From Mastigias papua (Eukaryota > Cnidaria > Scyphozoa > Rhizostomeae > Mastigiidae): DNA of 64,000 bases. Positions 11,880-30,471 of the stretch are shown here, piece after piece. The notes beneath the pieces were generated by a model. It did not search any database, was not told the DNA's origin, and saw nothing but the letters and a program-made list of their open reading frames with translations. Position 1 is the first letter of the stretch. Each line of letters starts with the position of its first letter. The stretch lies in NCBI GenBank assembly GCA_964019165.1, contig OZ025276.1, forward strand, positions 13,621,313-13,685,312, read 5' to 3'. The position numbers were made by a program, and so were the translations under genes.

Positions 11880-14639
11880 CATCGTTTTTACCCAAAGATA
11901 ATACCAAATCCACAAGATAGCGGTTAATTCGTATTAGCTGATGGGTTGTTTTATTTTGATCTACAACCACCTATAGAGTCTTGCTGTTGACTGTCCCTAT
12001 ATGGTATCATCAGCTGATGGCCACGCATAGTAAGTAGAGTGCAAAATTTCGTTAAATGTTTATGCAATGATGGACAGTTCTGCGACACCTGTACTAAAAC
12101 TGTAAAGGCTGGTTCCATGTATGATTCCGTACATTGGGAAGTGCTTGTTAGAGAGGACACTTGTCCTGGGCCATCGGCATCCCCAGTTTTTACACCAGGT
12201 AGCCATTTACTGCTGGTTGGGCAGTAAGTGACCATCTCAACGGTGGTGGTGGTGGTGGTGATGCTGATATGATCGCTATGCCGACTTTTTCCGACAAAAC
12301 AAAAGTTACCGAATGCTCCTGCATAACGTTTGGAGTGTGACACTCCCCATAAACCCTTGGTTGCCACACCCCTACTTGACTCTGCTATCATGACCACGTC
12401 CTCAATGTGTAAGATTTTTAAGTTTGCGACAGAACAAAATTAATTGAATCCTATGAATTCAGCCCCATCATATGACATCGACAGAGAATCTAAATATCTT
12501 TAAAAGTATACTAAAAAAAGTGGAAGGCACGTAGCTGTAAATGTAGTGTATGTAAATATGTATATAGAAATTAGTTCTATTTCATTTTAGATCGCTAATA
12601 GAATTAAAAATTATTTATTTTATTTATGTTAGTTTAATTCTCGATTTAAATTAGTGTACGTGTGCACATAGGTATACTGTAAGCTAGACGTTCTTGAATC
12701 GATATCAAACAAGTTGAGGCACACACACACAGATGAGTGAAATTAAACATTCAGGAGATGCAGCAAAGATTCTGAAACGCGAACATGTCGTTTTCTTGCT
12801 ACTTAACATCATATTTCTTCATTTTTAATCTTCCTAGTTAAGTAAGCCTTCTTGCATTCCTTCTTATGAGAACGTAAACTGGGATTAGGCAGTTTGAAGC
12901 TAGAAGAATTTTGCGATGGTCAGCAAGGAATCTGCAATGTTCTCGAAAGTTCTCATAATATTACAGCTTAGCACAACAAAGATGGTGTTTCTTCCTCGTT
13001 TCTTGTAATTAGCCTGCATTTCAGGAATTTTCTGATCTCGGCTATAATCTGAACGCTATATGACAATGAAAATGCACAATTGTTCAGCAATTTAGAAATC
13101 AAGCAAGAAACCTCTCACGAGCTTGCTGAATGTAGACTCTACTTCTTGCAAAGTCTTTCCTGACATCCCAAAGTTTTGTAGATTCAACTGTCTGATGCCA
13201 GATTACGTACTTGTAGGTACGACTACCAAACCTAACAGAATACTCCCTTCTTTTGAAACATTGGAAAGCAGAAAAGATAGTGTGAAAACACTCTTCAGAA
13301 GGCTGAACCCTCTTTAAAACGCTTTCAACACCTCAATGAACATCGCTCAGCATTTGTTGAAGGTCAATGCTGAGAGGGTTTTTCTTGTGGAGTGATGTTG
13401 GGTATGTTGATCCATGTTCAGTGATATTGAGTTGAAAGATGTTAAAATTTCCAGTGGATCTACTTAATGTTTCTATCATTCTAGGTGTTGCTAAGCACTC
13501 TTTAGGGCATTCTACTATCCCATTTAGCAATGCTCAGTCGTCGCAAGCGCACTAGACTTCCTTTTCGGAAAAAGTGAAAGTTCAAAGCGTACGGAGAGCT
13601 CACTCCTTTAATCAATCCAAGCAAGCAAGAGAGGAAAGACGAATTTTTTGACTAACAAATCGCTACAAGGACACGGATTTACTTCGCAATGAAAGCGATC
13701 CTTAGGAGACTATGTTACAAGACAAGTATCAAGACTACTGGCAGGCCTCGGAATTGGAAGCTGTTTGAAGCAGACCACGATGATCTTCAGTTTCAAACGC
13801 CTTTCAGAAGATACTTTTCTGGCTATTGGAGGGGATTTATCTGCCTCCGCCCCCACTCCATCAATCTTCATCCCTTATTCTATGTGTAATTTATTGCTAA
13901 AAGTTTCCAGTCTGCCATTTCCTATACCTTGGAGCAATGACCCAGCTTTGCACTAGATGGAGCACCTGGAAATAACCAAAACACGCTCCAAGACTAGGGA
14001 TATTTATTCCAATGTTCACAAGCACCATCCTTCTACTAGTCACCCTTTACGCTTGATAACTGTGATACCATGAATAAAGCCCACAATAACTTTGATGTTT
14101 TAAACAAGACATAGTCCTTTATTACTCAGTTCTTCTTAAATGCCATCATTTCCACCTTCACTGCTCTGAAGCGTTTACCGTGTTCTTTTCCTGGTATAAT
14201 GGCGCCACTTGAGGATCAGGCTTGATTCTTTCAGTCTTTTCGCATCCTTGTTACTTTTCTACATCCTTGTGCTTCTTCCCTAAATTCTAAACCTATAACA
14301 TTGTTTGTATATGTTTGTACTGCTGGTGAATAAAATGGTGGGCCCGAAGCGTTTATTATGTATAACTGATTATGCCAAATTGGTAACAAGGAAGTGTAAA
14401 CTCTATATCCTAAAAAGTCTGACTTTTCTCTCACCCTGTTTGTTCTGAGAATCATTAACATCATAATTATCAAGTATCCATAATCCAATCAACGTGCTGT
14501 AGCAAATATTTGCGCAATTTACAGTGTGATTCCTACTTGTAACCCAGCACATTGATTGCATATTTCGTAGCTTTTCAAAGCAAAGCCAGTTTAATTCGCG
14601 CGTCGCAGGTGTATTTCAGAGGATTTTTGCGCACGATAC
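11880..14639. other. G1-G2 spacer
   Basis: No gene seen. There is a short GGT tract at 12241-12261. The surrounding stretch 12150-12400 looks like a dispersed repeat by its composition, but I could not place it in a family. Open frames near 13123 and 13689 lack splice context and recognisable motifs. Confidence 0.5.
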
Positions 14640-14692
14640 GGATATGCGTAACATATTCCATCCCTCTTAATGAGCAATTTAGGAACTTCATT
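14640..14692 (+). promoter_or_regulatory. Conserved upstream block of receptor G2
   Basis: 'gatatgcgtaac', a short variable gap, then 'taatgagcaatttaggaac' and 'ttcat'. The same order and spacing occurs upstream of G5 (27848-27900) and G6 (33310-33362). The first part is POU/octamer-like (ATGCxTAA), the second holds homeodomain-like TAAT and CAATT cores. About 70 bp before the G2 ATG. Function is inferred from conservation only. Confidence 0.5.
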
Positions 14693-14761
14693 CCATTCTC
14701 ATTCAGATTTCAGTCACTGTACATCACTTGACGTGAGATTATCAAACCTACATTTGTTGCA

Positions 14762-16948
14762 ATGAAGGGATCATGTATAGAGCTATATGGAGCTTTGAAC
14801 TCAACCACAGAGACAGTATTCTACACTATAATCAATGTCACAATCATCATTGTTGCTTCAGTATTGAACATAACAATCATTGTCATGATCAAGACAAGAC
14901 CTGTTCTACATAAACCATCTTTCATTCTACTTGGAGCTCTCGCTTGTTCTGATTTGGCAATGGTTTGTGTACCTGGCGTTTTGTATCTTACAATCACTTT
15001 GAAGGGTGTTTCAGTCAATGGCACAATAGAGATGGTAACGTGTGTTGTTACATCAAGCATAACTGTAAACAATGTTTTGCTGTTATGTTGCATTACATAT
15101 GATCGATACCAGTGCATAAAGCACAGTATGGATAGCAGACCTTATACGTCAATGCGGAAAGTGTGTATTAAAATTGGAGTGTGTATCGTCACGTCGTTAA
15201 GTTTCTCACTGACATTTTACATTGAAAGTGTGCTCACTTTGCCTTTTAGAACTGTTGAAGTTTTGTTTGTTATAATGTCAGGATGCTTTGCATATATAAC
15301 GGTGTATTACATCAGACTCTCCAGAGTCGTCAGAGCAAATCGAGTACATGGTTTAGAAGGAGGACCAACAGATGCGAATGGCAATTCTTTGCGACGTGTT
15401 CCTTCACATTATTCCTCTTTGAACAAGTCGATATTTTTGTTGATCGCATCATTTATCTTGGCATACTCTCCAGCAAGTAGCACATCTATTGCCCGTAACA
15501 TATTATACAGGTTGAGCATACCACCAAGCAAAGTGATTATGAATGCAATCGTGTGGTGCACTACTTTCAGTTTCTCGAATTCACTGATGGATCCATTGAT
15601 ATATGCATATCGAAGTGATTTAATGGGACGAGAATTAAGACGGGTAAGCCATATTCAATTTGTTGACCGTTGGTACATAGCAATTTGACGGTGTATGTCT
15701 TGTATGTTCATATAAATTTCCTATGTTACTAGTCTAGTTGACAAAAAAGTTATAAATATATCTGATCTTGTCTGCAAGCTACACAAAATATCAAGACGTT
15801 TTAACAATTAGAAGGCGACCTGGAAGTTTTGAAAGCTATTACACTCATATACATTACTGGATCCATTTGTGCTTCAGTTGTAGAGCAATAGCTATTTATC
15901 CCTTTGGCAGCAAGGGAGTACTCACTTACCCCCTTCAGAGGAACCTATCAGAGCACTTTATTTAGATTAAGCTAACACCAAATTTCCCTAGAAACAGTTT
16001 CGAAATATTGTCTTAAGCGCTAGTAAGTTTAAAGGATATGATAGGTGCTTTGATTTCTCTCTATCACATGACTAGATATATTGAGTTTGTCAAATTTTCC
16101 ACTCTTACTAGCGATATAACTTATGATTGGTGGTTGTCAATGATAACGAATGAACATATGAATAAATATATATATATTATATAGAATATATATAATATAT
16201 ATAAATAATATATATAGAATAATCAAGTGGCTAATGGCCTTAAATATTACAGAAGTGATATCTCAAAGGTTGAAAAACCAGGGCATTTATATGTTACTCT
16301 TAAACCCCATTTCCACTTACACTTGCACTTCGCTTAGGTTCCTAATACACGGGGAGATGCTTGCTTATTTTCAAGGGTTCTCCGACCCCTTGGGCTTATT
16401 AGGATCATCCTGTTTGTTAAATGTCAAGGAATGAACAATAGTTTGAAAGTTTTTCTATGAGACTAGAATTTTTTCTTTCACGAAATGAAAGTGTGTCTTT
16501 CAAGTGAGCATGCTTTTTGTCGTTTGTCGGATACGCAATAGACAGTCTAATAAGAAAAAGGTGATATCTGTAGCCTCCTAATGGTTAAAACCTTATTTGT
16601 AATAATCTCTGTATAATAATCACGTCCTTATTTTGATAGCTCCCTTGTGTTTATGACTTCCGTATGGCAACAACCTCCTTTTGGTAGTAGTCCGGCTGTT
16701 TTCATGACTGCCATATAGTAGCAACAGCGTCCTTACTTTAATAACAACATAATGCAATGCATAGTAGTGTATTGAAACGTGGAATATAAGTTATCACAAA
16801 TATACTTGCATGTTTTTATTTCCAGATGTACTGGAAGATCAGAAGAAGAACTGTGGCACTTCACACAGACAGCGAAGGATTAGGGCCAAAGCATTTTGAT
16901 CAAAGAAAAGACTCACAAGTGCCCACGGCAATCACCGATCTGACATAG
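14762..16948 (+). CDS. Receptor G2: class A (rhodopsin-like) GPCR
   Basis: Exons 14762-15643 and 16826-16948, phase-0 intron (cgg|gtaagc ... tttccag|atgtac), 334 aa. Exon 1 is a close duplicate of G1: same N13-S-T sequon, LACSD, DRY, DPLIY and loop lengths. The 5' half differs at scattered sites (for example VLIK to VMIK, KMT to KVC after TM3), whereas the 3' half has almost no differences. Homology to G1 starts abruptly about 30 bp before the ATG and stops at the splice donor. Exon 2 is quite different from G1: it begins MYWKIRRRTVALHTDSEG and continues to a TAG, giving a 40-residue tail rich in Ser/Thr/Asp. An AATAAA at 17313-17318 is a possible poly(A) signal, rather distant at 365 bp. Ligand unknown. 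Confidence 0.88.
16163..16222. repeat. AT-rich palindromic tract in G2 intron
   Basis: Alternating TA runs separated by 'gaatat' and 'aataa' form several overlapping palindromes. No coding content. Confidence 0.85.
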
Positions 16949-19210
16949 AGCTATAGTTTATAGTGACCGGCACTTTCACCGACCCAGTAACCGACCCAAT
17001 GACAGCTTTCATGTTCATGGTCCTAATTGATGTTGTGTACCAGGTTAAATTATCTTGGTTTCACCACTTTAGTTTTATGTATCTTTAATTTCAAGTTGCC
17101 AAGGGCGATTCGGGAATCACTGTCCAGTTGGAAGAGCCTTTTGACAAAGGTGGAAAGTGGTTTGCATTCATTTTCCACATAGGATGAATGTTATCTAGAC
17201 ACACCCATGTATTTCATTACGTTTGAAATGATACCAATTTGTTCTGTTACAACAATGAGCAACCGAAGCTAGGAGAAGCCTCCTCGTTTCATTTTACAAT
17301 ACAGAAAGCAGAAATAAAACGGAAGTCACTCTGTTGTCCTTCATAGTTGATGAATGTTAGAACGGATACAGTCCGATGATACCCATATATTTATAATACC
17401 ATTGAGTTGTATACATCTACACTGAGAGGCTACTCAAAGTGCATTCTGTATGTCCACTTCCATTGAGAGGGAAAACTGGCAAGAGATATGATCACAATCT
17501 AACTGCCCCTCCCCATTCCATTGGAGAAGCCCTACTTACAGCTTCCAATGTATCGGATGTCCTATACTTCTTCTGCTCCTCTGCTCTTCTTTGTATCAAC
17601 TGCATCCTCAACAAATCTCACTCATCTTTTCTAAAGTTAGATATCTTCGTTTTATACTGAGAGCTCACCATATTGTAGTTTCACTATTTTGACCATTTTA
17701 CGTGAATTTGTTGTCAGAGATGATCCCCCAGCGCCACACCAAGTTATAAGCAAAATCTATCAACGCACATTTCACTGAAGACAGGGGGTAGATGGCGGAG
17801 CTTGTTACAAGTTTTTTTGACTTTCTGCCCTTGATTTTCGCGTTTGATATGAGCAGAACCAGTTTTCAAGTTTCCAACAAAGCTAGTTGAGGAAACATTG
17901 ACTAGTGAGGGCCATTGACTGCACATTGATTAGTGATTGCTATTGATTGAACATTGATTAGTGATTGCTATTGACTGCACATTGATTAGTGATTGCTATT
18001 GACTGCACATTGATTAGTGATTGCTATTGACTGCACATTGATTAGTGATTGCTATTGATTGAACATTGATTAGTGATTGCTATTGACTGCACATTGATTA
18101 GTGATTGCTATTGATTGAACATTGATTAGTGATTGCTATTGACTGCACATTGGTTAGTGATTGCTATTGATTGAACATTGATTAGTGATTGCTATTGACT
18201 GCACATTGATTAGTGATTGCTATTGATTGAACATTGATTAGTGATTGCTATTGACTGCACATTGATTAGTGATTGCTATTGATTGAACATTGATTAGTGA
18301 TTGCTATTGACTGCACATTGATTAGTGATTGCTATTGATTGAACATTGATTAGTGATTGCTATTGATTGAACATTGACTAGTGATTGCTATTGATTGAAC
18401 ATTGATTAGTGATTGCTATTGATTGAACATTGACTAGTGATTGCTATTGACATCCCAATGAATATCTCAATCAGAGCAATTTTTGATGCGAAAGATCGTT
18501 TAAATACACTTACTTCTGAGGAGTCAGAAGCCTTTATCATTGCACACTTTTACTGTTTTGTCAATGCACATAGCCATTTTTCCCTTTACGAATTGATTAG
18601 TACTACACACTACAATCAGGTATGTCTCATGCTCATAAATAACTCTCATAGGTTTCATTTCTTCTTCCAAGTTCTCCAATGCAGATTTCCCTGAAAACGT
18701 CCTAGTTTGTAATATGATTTAGACATATTCCAGCTGGGTACCGTCATGGTCCTTCAGAGACGGTGTTTTGGCATAAACGGGAACTTTGGTATGTTCACAT
18801 GGTGGACAGAGCTATCACGGGAAAGGAGCTGATAAACCCTTTTAATCACAAAGTTTCACAATGTTGCAGTTCTTGGGCATAGGTTCTGTGTGTCAATCCT
18901 TCTTATCCTGAAACCTCAATATCAACGTAGTGTCCGTAGGAAAGAACCTCACAATTAGCATAATCCGAGTGTCAGAACAGCTTCTTTTTACGTACATTCA
19001 ACCAAACTTTGATTAATTGGCTGCCCGATCCTCTTTGCTGTTACAAATTGCTCGTATCATCTGTTTTTCAGGTGTCCTAATAGGTGCTTAGGCAAGAAGA
19101 TATTGTAGTTTTTTGTTATTAATGTAGCGCATGTTTTTTTCAAAACACAAGCAGATTGCACATTTACTCGCGAAATTTAATCGCAAATGTTACCATGTGT
19201 GAACAATCTT
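16949..19210. other. G2-G3 spacer
   Basis: No gene seen. The spacer holds the 28-bp minisatellite at 17894-18451 and otherwise unremarkable AT-rich DNA. Confidence 0.55.
17894..18451. repeat. 28-bp minisatellite, about 20 copies, two alternating variants
   Basis: The unit is 'attgattagtgattgctatt' plus an 8-base variable end, either 'gactgcac' or 'gattgaac'. Through the middle the two ends alternate, producing a 56-bp higher-order period; at the right end several 'gattgaac' units occur in a row. First and last units are diverged (actagtgagggcc; gacatccc). No open frame of interest. Confidence 0.95.
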
Positions 19211-19255
19211 GCGCATATCGTTAAAGGTCTTTTTAATGAGATATTGAGGAACAGG
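19211..19255 (+). promoter_or_regulatory. Putative upstream block of receptor G3
   Basis: 'gcgcatatcgttaaa', then 'ttaatgagatattgaggaac' resembles the 14640-14692 block in order and spacing, with the second half best conserved. About 100 bp before the G3 ATG. Confidence 0.4.
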
Positions 19256-19351
19256 CTGCAACTCTTTGCTATTCTTTGGAAGAGACGGCCATCTGATAGC
19301 GAAGAAAGTTCTACTGCTGATGGGATTGCTTGACTTCGTAAAGGTTGGAAG

Positions 19352-22232
<2,881 letters not shown>

Positions 22233-23861
22233 ACGGTTTCATCATCTCGTCTGGTAGGACTGAATGTGACTTTGACGTATTTTATGGATTATGATTTCAG
22301 TTGTAGTTAATTTAACAGTCCTCATCAAAAGAGTCATGCTGCAATGATTTAGCATCTAACCCATCAAATAAACTTAATACTTATGAAATCATTGAATATT
22401 GCTTCATTTTTAATTGATGGTTCCACCCTAGAAGTATGTGAAAAGGGGCCCTCTGTCTTATAATCAGATGATCAGACTGCTTTCAGAAGAAGAAGGAAGA
22501 AGAAGAAACCTATAATGTAAGAAGGAAATAAATAAATTATTCGATCTATTGTTAGTACTGTTTCGATTAATTTGTTCAGTTCAAGGTTATACTGAATTAA
22601 GACTAGTACTGTTTGGAATTCATTAATACTTTCGATTTCAGTATGTGGAAATAGCGCCGGAGACATCATCTATTCTGCGGCTTTTGATGTGTATTTAGAA
22701 AATCATTTCATCCGTAAGAACGATTCTTATGCTATACAGTACCGAGGTAGTGTTACAGATAGCTTCATAAAGCAACTAAAGAAATTGGGGGCTCCAGTAC
22801 AACAAATTTTCACCTTTAGAAAACTGAGGACAACACTTCCAAGTTTGAAACACCGGTTAAAAAGGAACTTAGAAGTACATGCCCAGGCTGCACTTCCTGC
22901 TATGGCGGTCAGACAAGAAGACATTTGATCATTCGCTTTAATGAACATAAGAAAGGTATGAAGGTGCAATCAAATCCCATTTCTGGAGTTTTGTCAAACA
23001 AAAGGCTAGTTTTCAACATGTTGAAGTTGTGGATACAACAACAAAAGGTCTCGATCACCTACTTTCTCCAGAAGCCTTATATATCAGTGATCTAAAACTT
23101 GAACTGATCACAAAGGACGAGTTTAGGAACAAAGAGCAGGTTATCAAGTTATAGCTCGTGTGTTGTTTTATTTTATTGTTTTTACTGTATTTAATGATGG
23201 TCGTTTGTTTTTTATTCCCGTAGGACCTCTGTTTTGCAATAGCATTTAAAGTATAGAAGTACCTGTTTACTTGCAGTATGCTCTAACAGATGATGAACGC
23301 AAAGTTCGAAATACATTTTGCTATACCTTTTGTCATATGTATATTGCAGCCAGTTTCATGTTTTTATAGTTCTTATGTAGTCTAAAGAAAAGGTTGTTAA
23401 ATTGAAGCCTCCCTTGATGATATCGTCAAAGATTCACTAATATCCCAGACTTTAGTCTGTATAACTTGGTGTTGCTATTAGTGAGAAGTCAAGAGCGGAT
23501 TGCTCCAGTATCATAAAGCACAATTTTGATCAATAAAACCTAATTCGCTTCTTCTTTTGTGAACCGCGATATAAACGTTATAACTTCCAGGTGTAATAGC
23601 ATCTGTTTTCTCATGAATTTAGTGAAAAGATTCGCTCATCATCGAGCAGAATGCTGGTGGAAATCGTTGACTTTCCTACCACCTGTCGAGTTATTTTTAC
23701 CCCTCTGATTGTGATGTATTCGAGCACGATATTTGAGATAATCATGCGGAAGCCATTCGCCTTTTTGTAAAAAGTAATAGACTTTGAAGAGGACGTCAGT
23801 ATTAGCTCTCTCATTGAGTTTACCAGTGTTGAAACATCGTGCTCGTTTACCTCACAGAGAA
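22233..23861. other. G3-G4 spacer
   Basis: Contains a probable G3 poly(A) signal at 22367-22372 and the Penelope-like remnant at 22688-23154. The rest shows no gene. Confidence 0.55.
22688..23154 (+). mobile_element. Penelope-like element remnant, GIY-YIG end
   Basis: Frame-shifted coding remains. They read SVTDSFIKQLKKLGAPVQQI, KLRTTLPSLKHRLKRNLE, then in the next frame a CPGCTSCY-x-GQTRRHL-x2-RFNEHKK segment, and finally DTTTKGLDHLLSPEALYISD and KDEFRNKEQVIKL before TAG at 23152-23154. The Cys pair followed by Y-x-GQT-x-RHL-x-x-R-x-x-x-H matches the GIY-YIG endonuclease module at the C-terminus of Penelope-like retroelements. At least two frameshifts; no longer functional. Confidence 0.65.
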
Positions 23862-25255
<1,394 letters not shown>

Positions 25256-27847
25256 ATATTAGCCATGTCACCAGTAAAGAGTGGACCGGCTTGTCCCAGA
25301 CGTTGACTAATACGAACTGACTTTCATGGCGTTGAGGATTGCTTTGCTGCGTTTGTTGCATATCAGACACATGTATCAATTGGCTGACATGTTGCGTATA
25401 AAATATGATGTAATACTATCATGTATTATCAATAATCATGGAATGTGATGGTATAATATAATTATGATTTAATATTACATACAGTATTGTCATTTGCTAT
25501 TACGTGTAAATTTCAATTTTAATTTACATCACTCAATTACAAGATGAATTTCTATAGCTATTTTGTAGGTTTTCTTTACTGGTCACTTTTAAACAAATAT
25601 GCTGCCCAAATATCTTCATCTTATACAGTTATCAACGTATTTAATACAACATAGAATGTTAATAACAGTCAATATTTAATATTCCAATTGAAGATTGAGC
25701 AGATAATTAATATAGTTAAGTATGCAAAGACAACAGGATTTAGGAAAAATTGAAAATCACAAACTGAAAATGCGAGAAAACTGCTGATTCAAGTGGAATT
25801 TGAGCTCGCGACCCTGGACTTTTTTGCGTCGAGTGTGCTTCATACTTTGCGGTTTGTATAACTTTCAATATGATGCCATACTTTCCTTGTTGTTTCTTCT
25901 CTGCTGATGCTACTTTTTCTTCGTATCTGCAATACTTTTACTAAATGTCTTATTATCTCTTGATATCTTTGCTTGCTACAGCTTGCCAATATAAGCTGAA
26001 TAATTCTGTTTAATACATCCGGCTATGTGGACCATGAAAATTACGTAGGTAATACTGAACTCCCGGTTTTTAGCACGCCATGGCAGATTTTTTGCAAACC
26101 AACTCTAGTCGTGGTTTTTATTAACTAGCAGTTCTTGTTATTTTACCTCTTGTAAGAGCATGAAAACATGTTGCAGTCAACGCAAGATTGTTGTATAAGC
26201 TATTAAACATGGTAGAGACTTTTGATTACTTTTCTGGTCTCAACTGTAAGATCTGAAACCTAAAAATGGATGTACCTTATTCATTCCCTTTCTCGGTCTA
26301 ATGAGTCAGTTGTACACTATCCTTATAGCTATCGCATTATTTTCTAATCAGTATACCATCTTCTGGGCTCCACATGCGCAGTGAAAATTCAGCAACTTTT
26401 AGAACTCTTGATAATACAATGCGATCAAAGAGGTCCAAATATAAGGAACTTTAAAATTAGGCCTTAAGTTGGGCTCTTTCAAAAAGACATACAGATATTG
26501 TCCCCGTTTCCAAATCTGCTTATCTTAATTCATCACTTTATTTAATTATTTGAATCCGGCTTTCTACAACGGCTGGCATTAAAATACTATCAGTTCCTCT
26601 GAATTTTTCTGTGCATTATGGTAATTGTTGTTTCCAACAGGTAATTGAATTGTGTGATCAAATCAATACCATTGCCATGGGAATTATTCGGGATTTATCT
26701 CTAGCTAGCATCTTCACGCCTGTCTATGAGTAATATTCTATTGAGTAACTGCCCATCCGATCTTCAATTCATCTCTTTCGTTCTCATTTTAAGGATTCTT
26801 TTTATTCGCTCTTATGCAATGAGCATTATGATCAATTTCTCGACTATTCCATAAAATTGTTCATGCATTTTTTAATTATTTGTCCTTTTGGACATTATCT
26901 ATACTCGTCCTCTTTTCTTAGTCTAAATAATAATAACTAGGTTTTAAACTTCTCTAATAGTAATAATAAAAATAATAATAGTAGTAGTAGTTATAACAGT
27001 AACAATAATAAACATAATAATATGCGAATGTTTAAAAGCACCACCGGTAACCACTTCAGCATAGATATGCTGTTAACATCATGGGTCCTGTGCTTTTAAT
27101 ATTACTAGAGATAAAAATAGGAGAATTAAAAAGTGAAAGAAATGTTAACATAAACTCAGAGTAACTGCTCATATTAAAAACAAATTGTTCAGTTTATCGG
27201 AAAAAGACTAAAATTTGGCTCTTTTCTTGTCTCCATAGGCAGGTCATTGTAAATTTTTGCAGCCATAAACAGTGCTGATTTCTTTGCATATTCAGTTCTC
27301 AACTTTGGAAGCTTCAGGAGACTCTAGTTGCTTCGAGTGTTTTGGGTGTGTTCAATTTTTGTGAAATAACCATAAAAATTTTCTCAGCACTTACTATCCA
27401 GGCATTTTCTGACAAATTTACAGGCATACATTTTCTTGTAATCTTCAATTGTGATTACATGAGTATTTCTATTTACCATTCTTCGTGAACTATTGTCCAA
27501 AGACTTAAGCCTCTTCTTTTGAGTTGCAATACTGATAATTTTCCTATCTTTTCATTGTGATGGCGACTATTTTAGTTGAACTTGTCAAATTAACTGGATT
27601 TTTCCAGTTAATTGGCTTTTCAAGTTGTTAGCATCGTATTGTCAAATATTGGATGCAGAATGCAGTCTTCGTTGCTCTGAGACCTTCCAATATTTATATT
27701 CAGTCAACACTGATCCAATCGAAGATGTTGCACCAAATATGTGGACATAACTTTCTAGCCGTTAACCCTGAACATTGAAGTTACAGTTCACAAGCGCTCC
27801 GAACTGCACGTCAAAGGTGCAATTCAAACAGCTATTGTGCAGGAGAA
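25256..27847. other. G4-G5 spacer, partly duplicated elsewhere
   Basis: No gene seen. The segment around 25900-26830 is homologous to 31130-32520 and partly to 38030-38340; a shared landmark is 'catccggctatgtggaccat' at about 26016. AAT/AGT trinucleotide runs occur at 26928-27020. Confidence 0.6.
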
Positions 27848-27900
27848 GGATATGCATAACGCAGTCGAGCTGACGTAATGAGCAATTAAGGAAATTCATG
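27848..27900 (+). promoter_or_regulatory. Conserved upstream block of receptor G5
   Basis: 'gatatgcataac', gap, 'taatgagcaattaaggaaat', 'tcatg': same architecture as at 14640-14692. About 250 bp before the G5 ATG. Confidence 0.5.
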
Positions 27901-28147
27901 CCAGTTTTAATTAGCGATTACTCAGTTCTTGAGGTCGCGACTTGTTGCAGAACTCAAGCCTGATTATTTCAAGCCACAGAGTGAGAGACACAAATTCTTA
28001 TGAGTCACAATGACAGGGTCTTCGTATCTTCCTATCTTCGTATGTATGTTGTATCTTCGTTTCCAGGGTGAAGTATGATTTATTGTGGAACTAAAGTCTA
28101 ATGAATTGAGCTTATGAAGTCAAATAGATGAAAGCATATGAATAAGG

Positions 28148-30471
<2,324 letters not shown>

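Noticed and set aside
13123..13956. Three short plus-strand frames between G1 and G2
   Set aside because: No recognisable motif, no consistent splice phases and no similarity to the receptor family.
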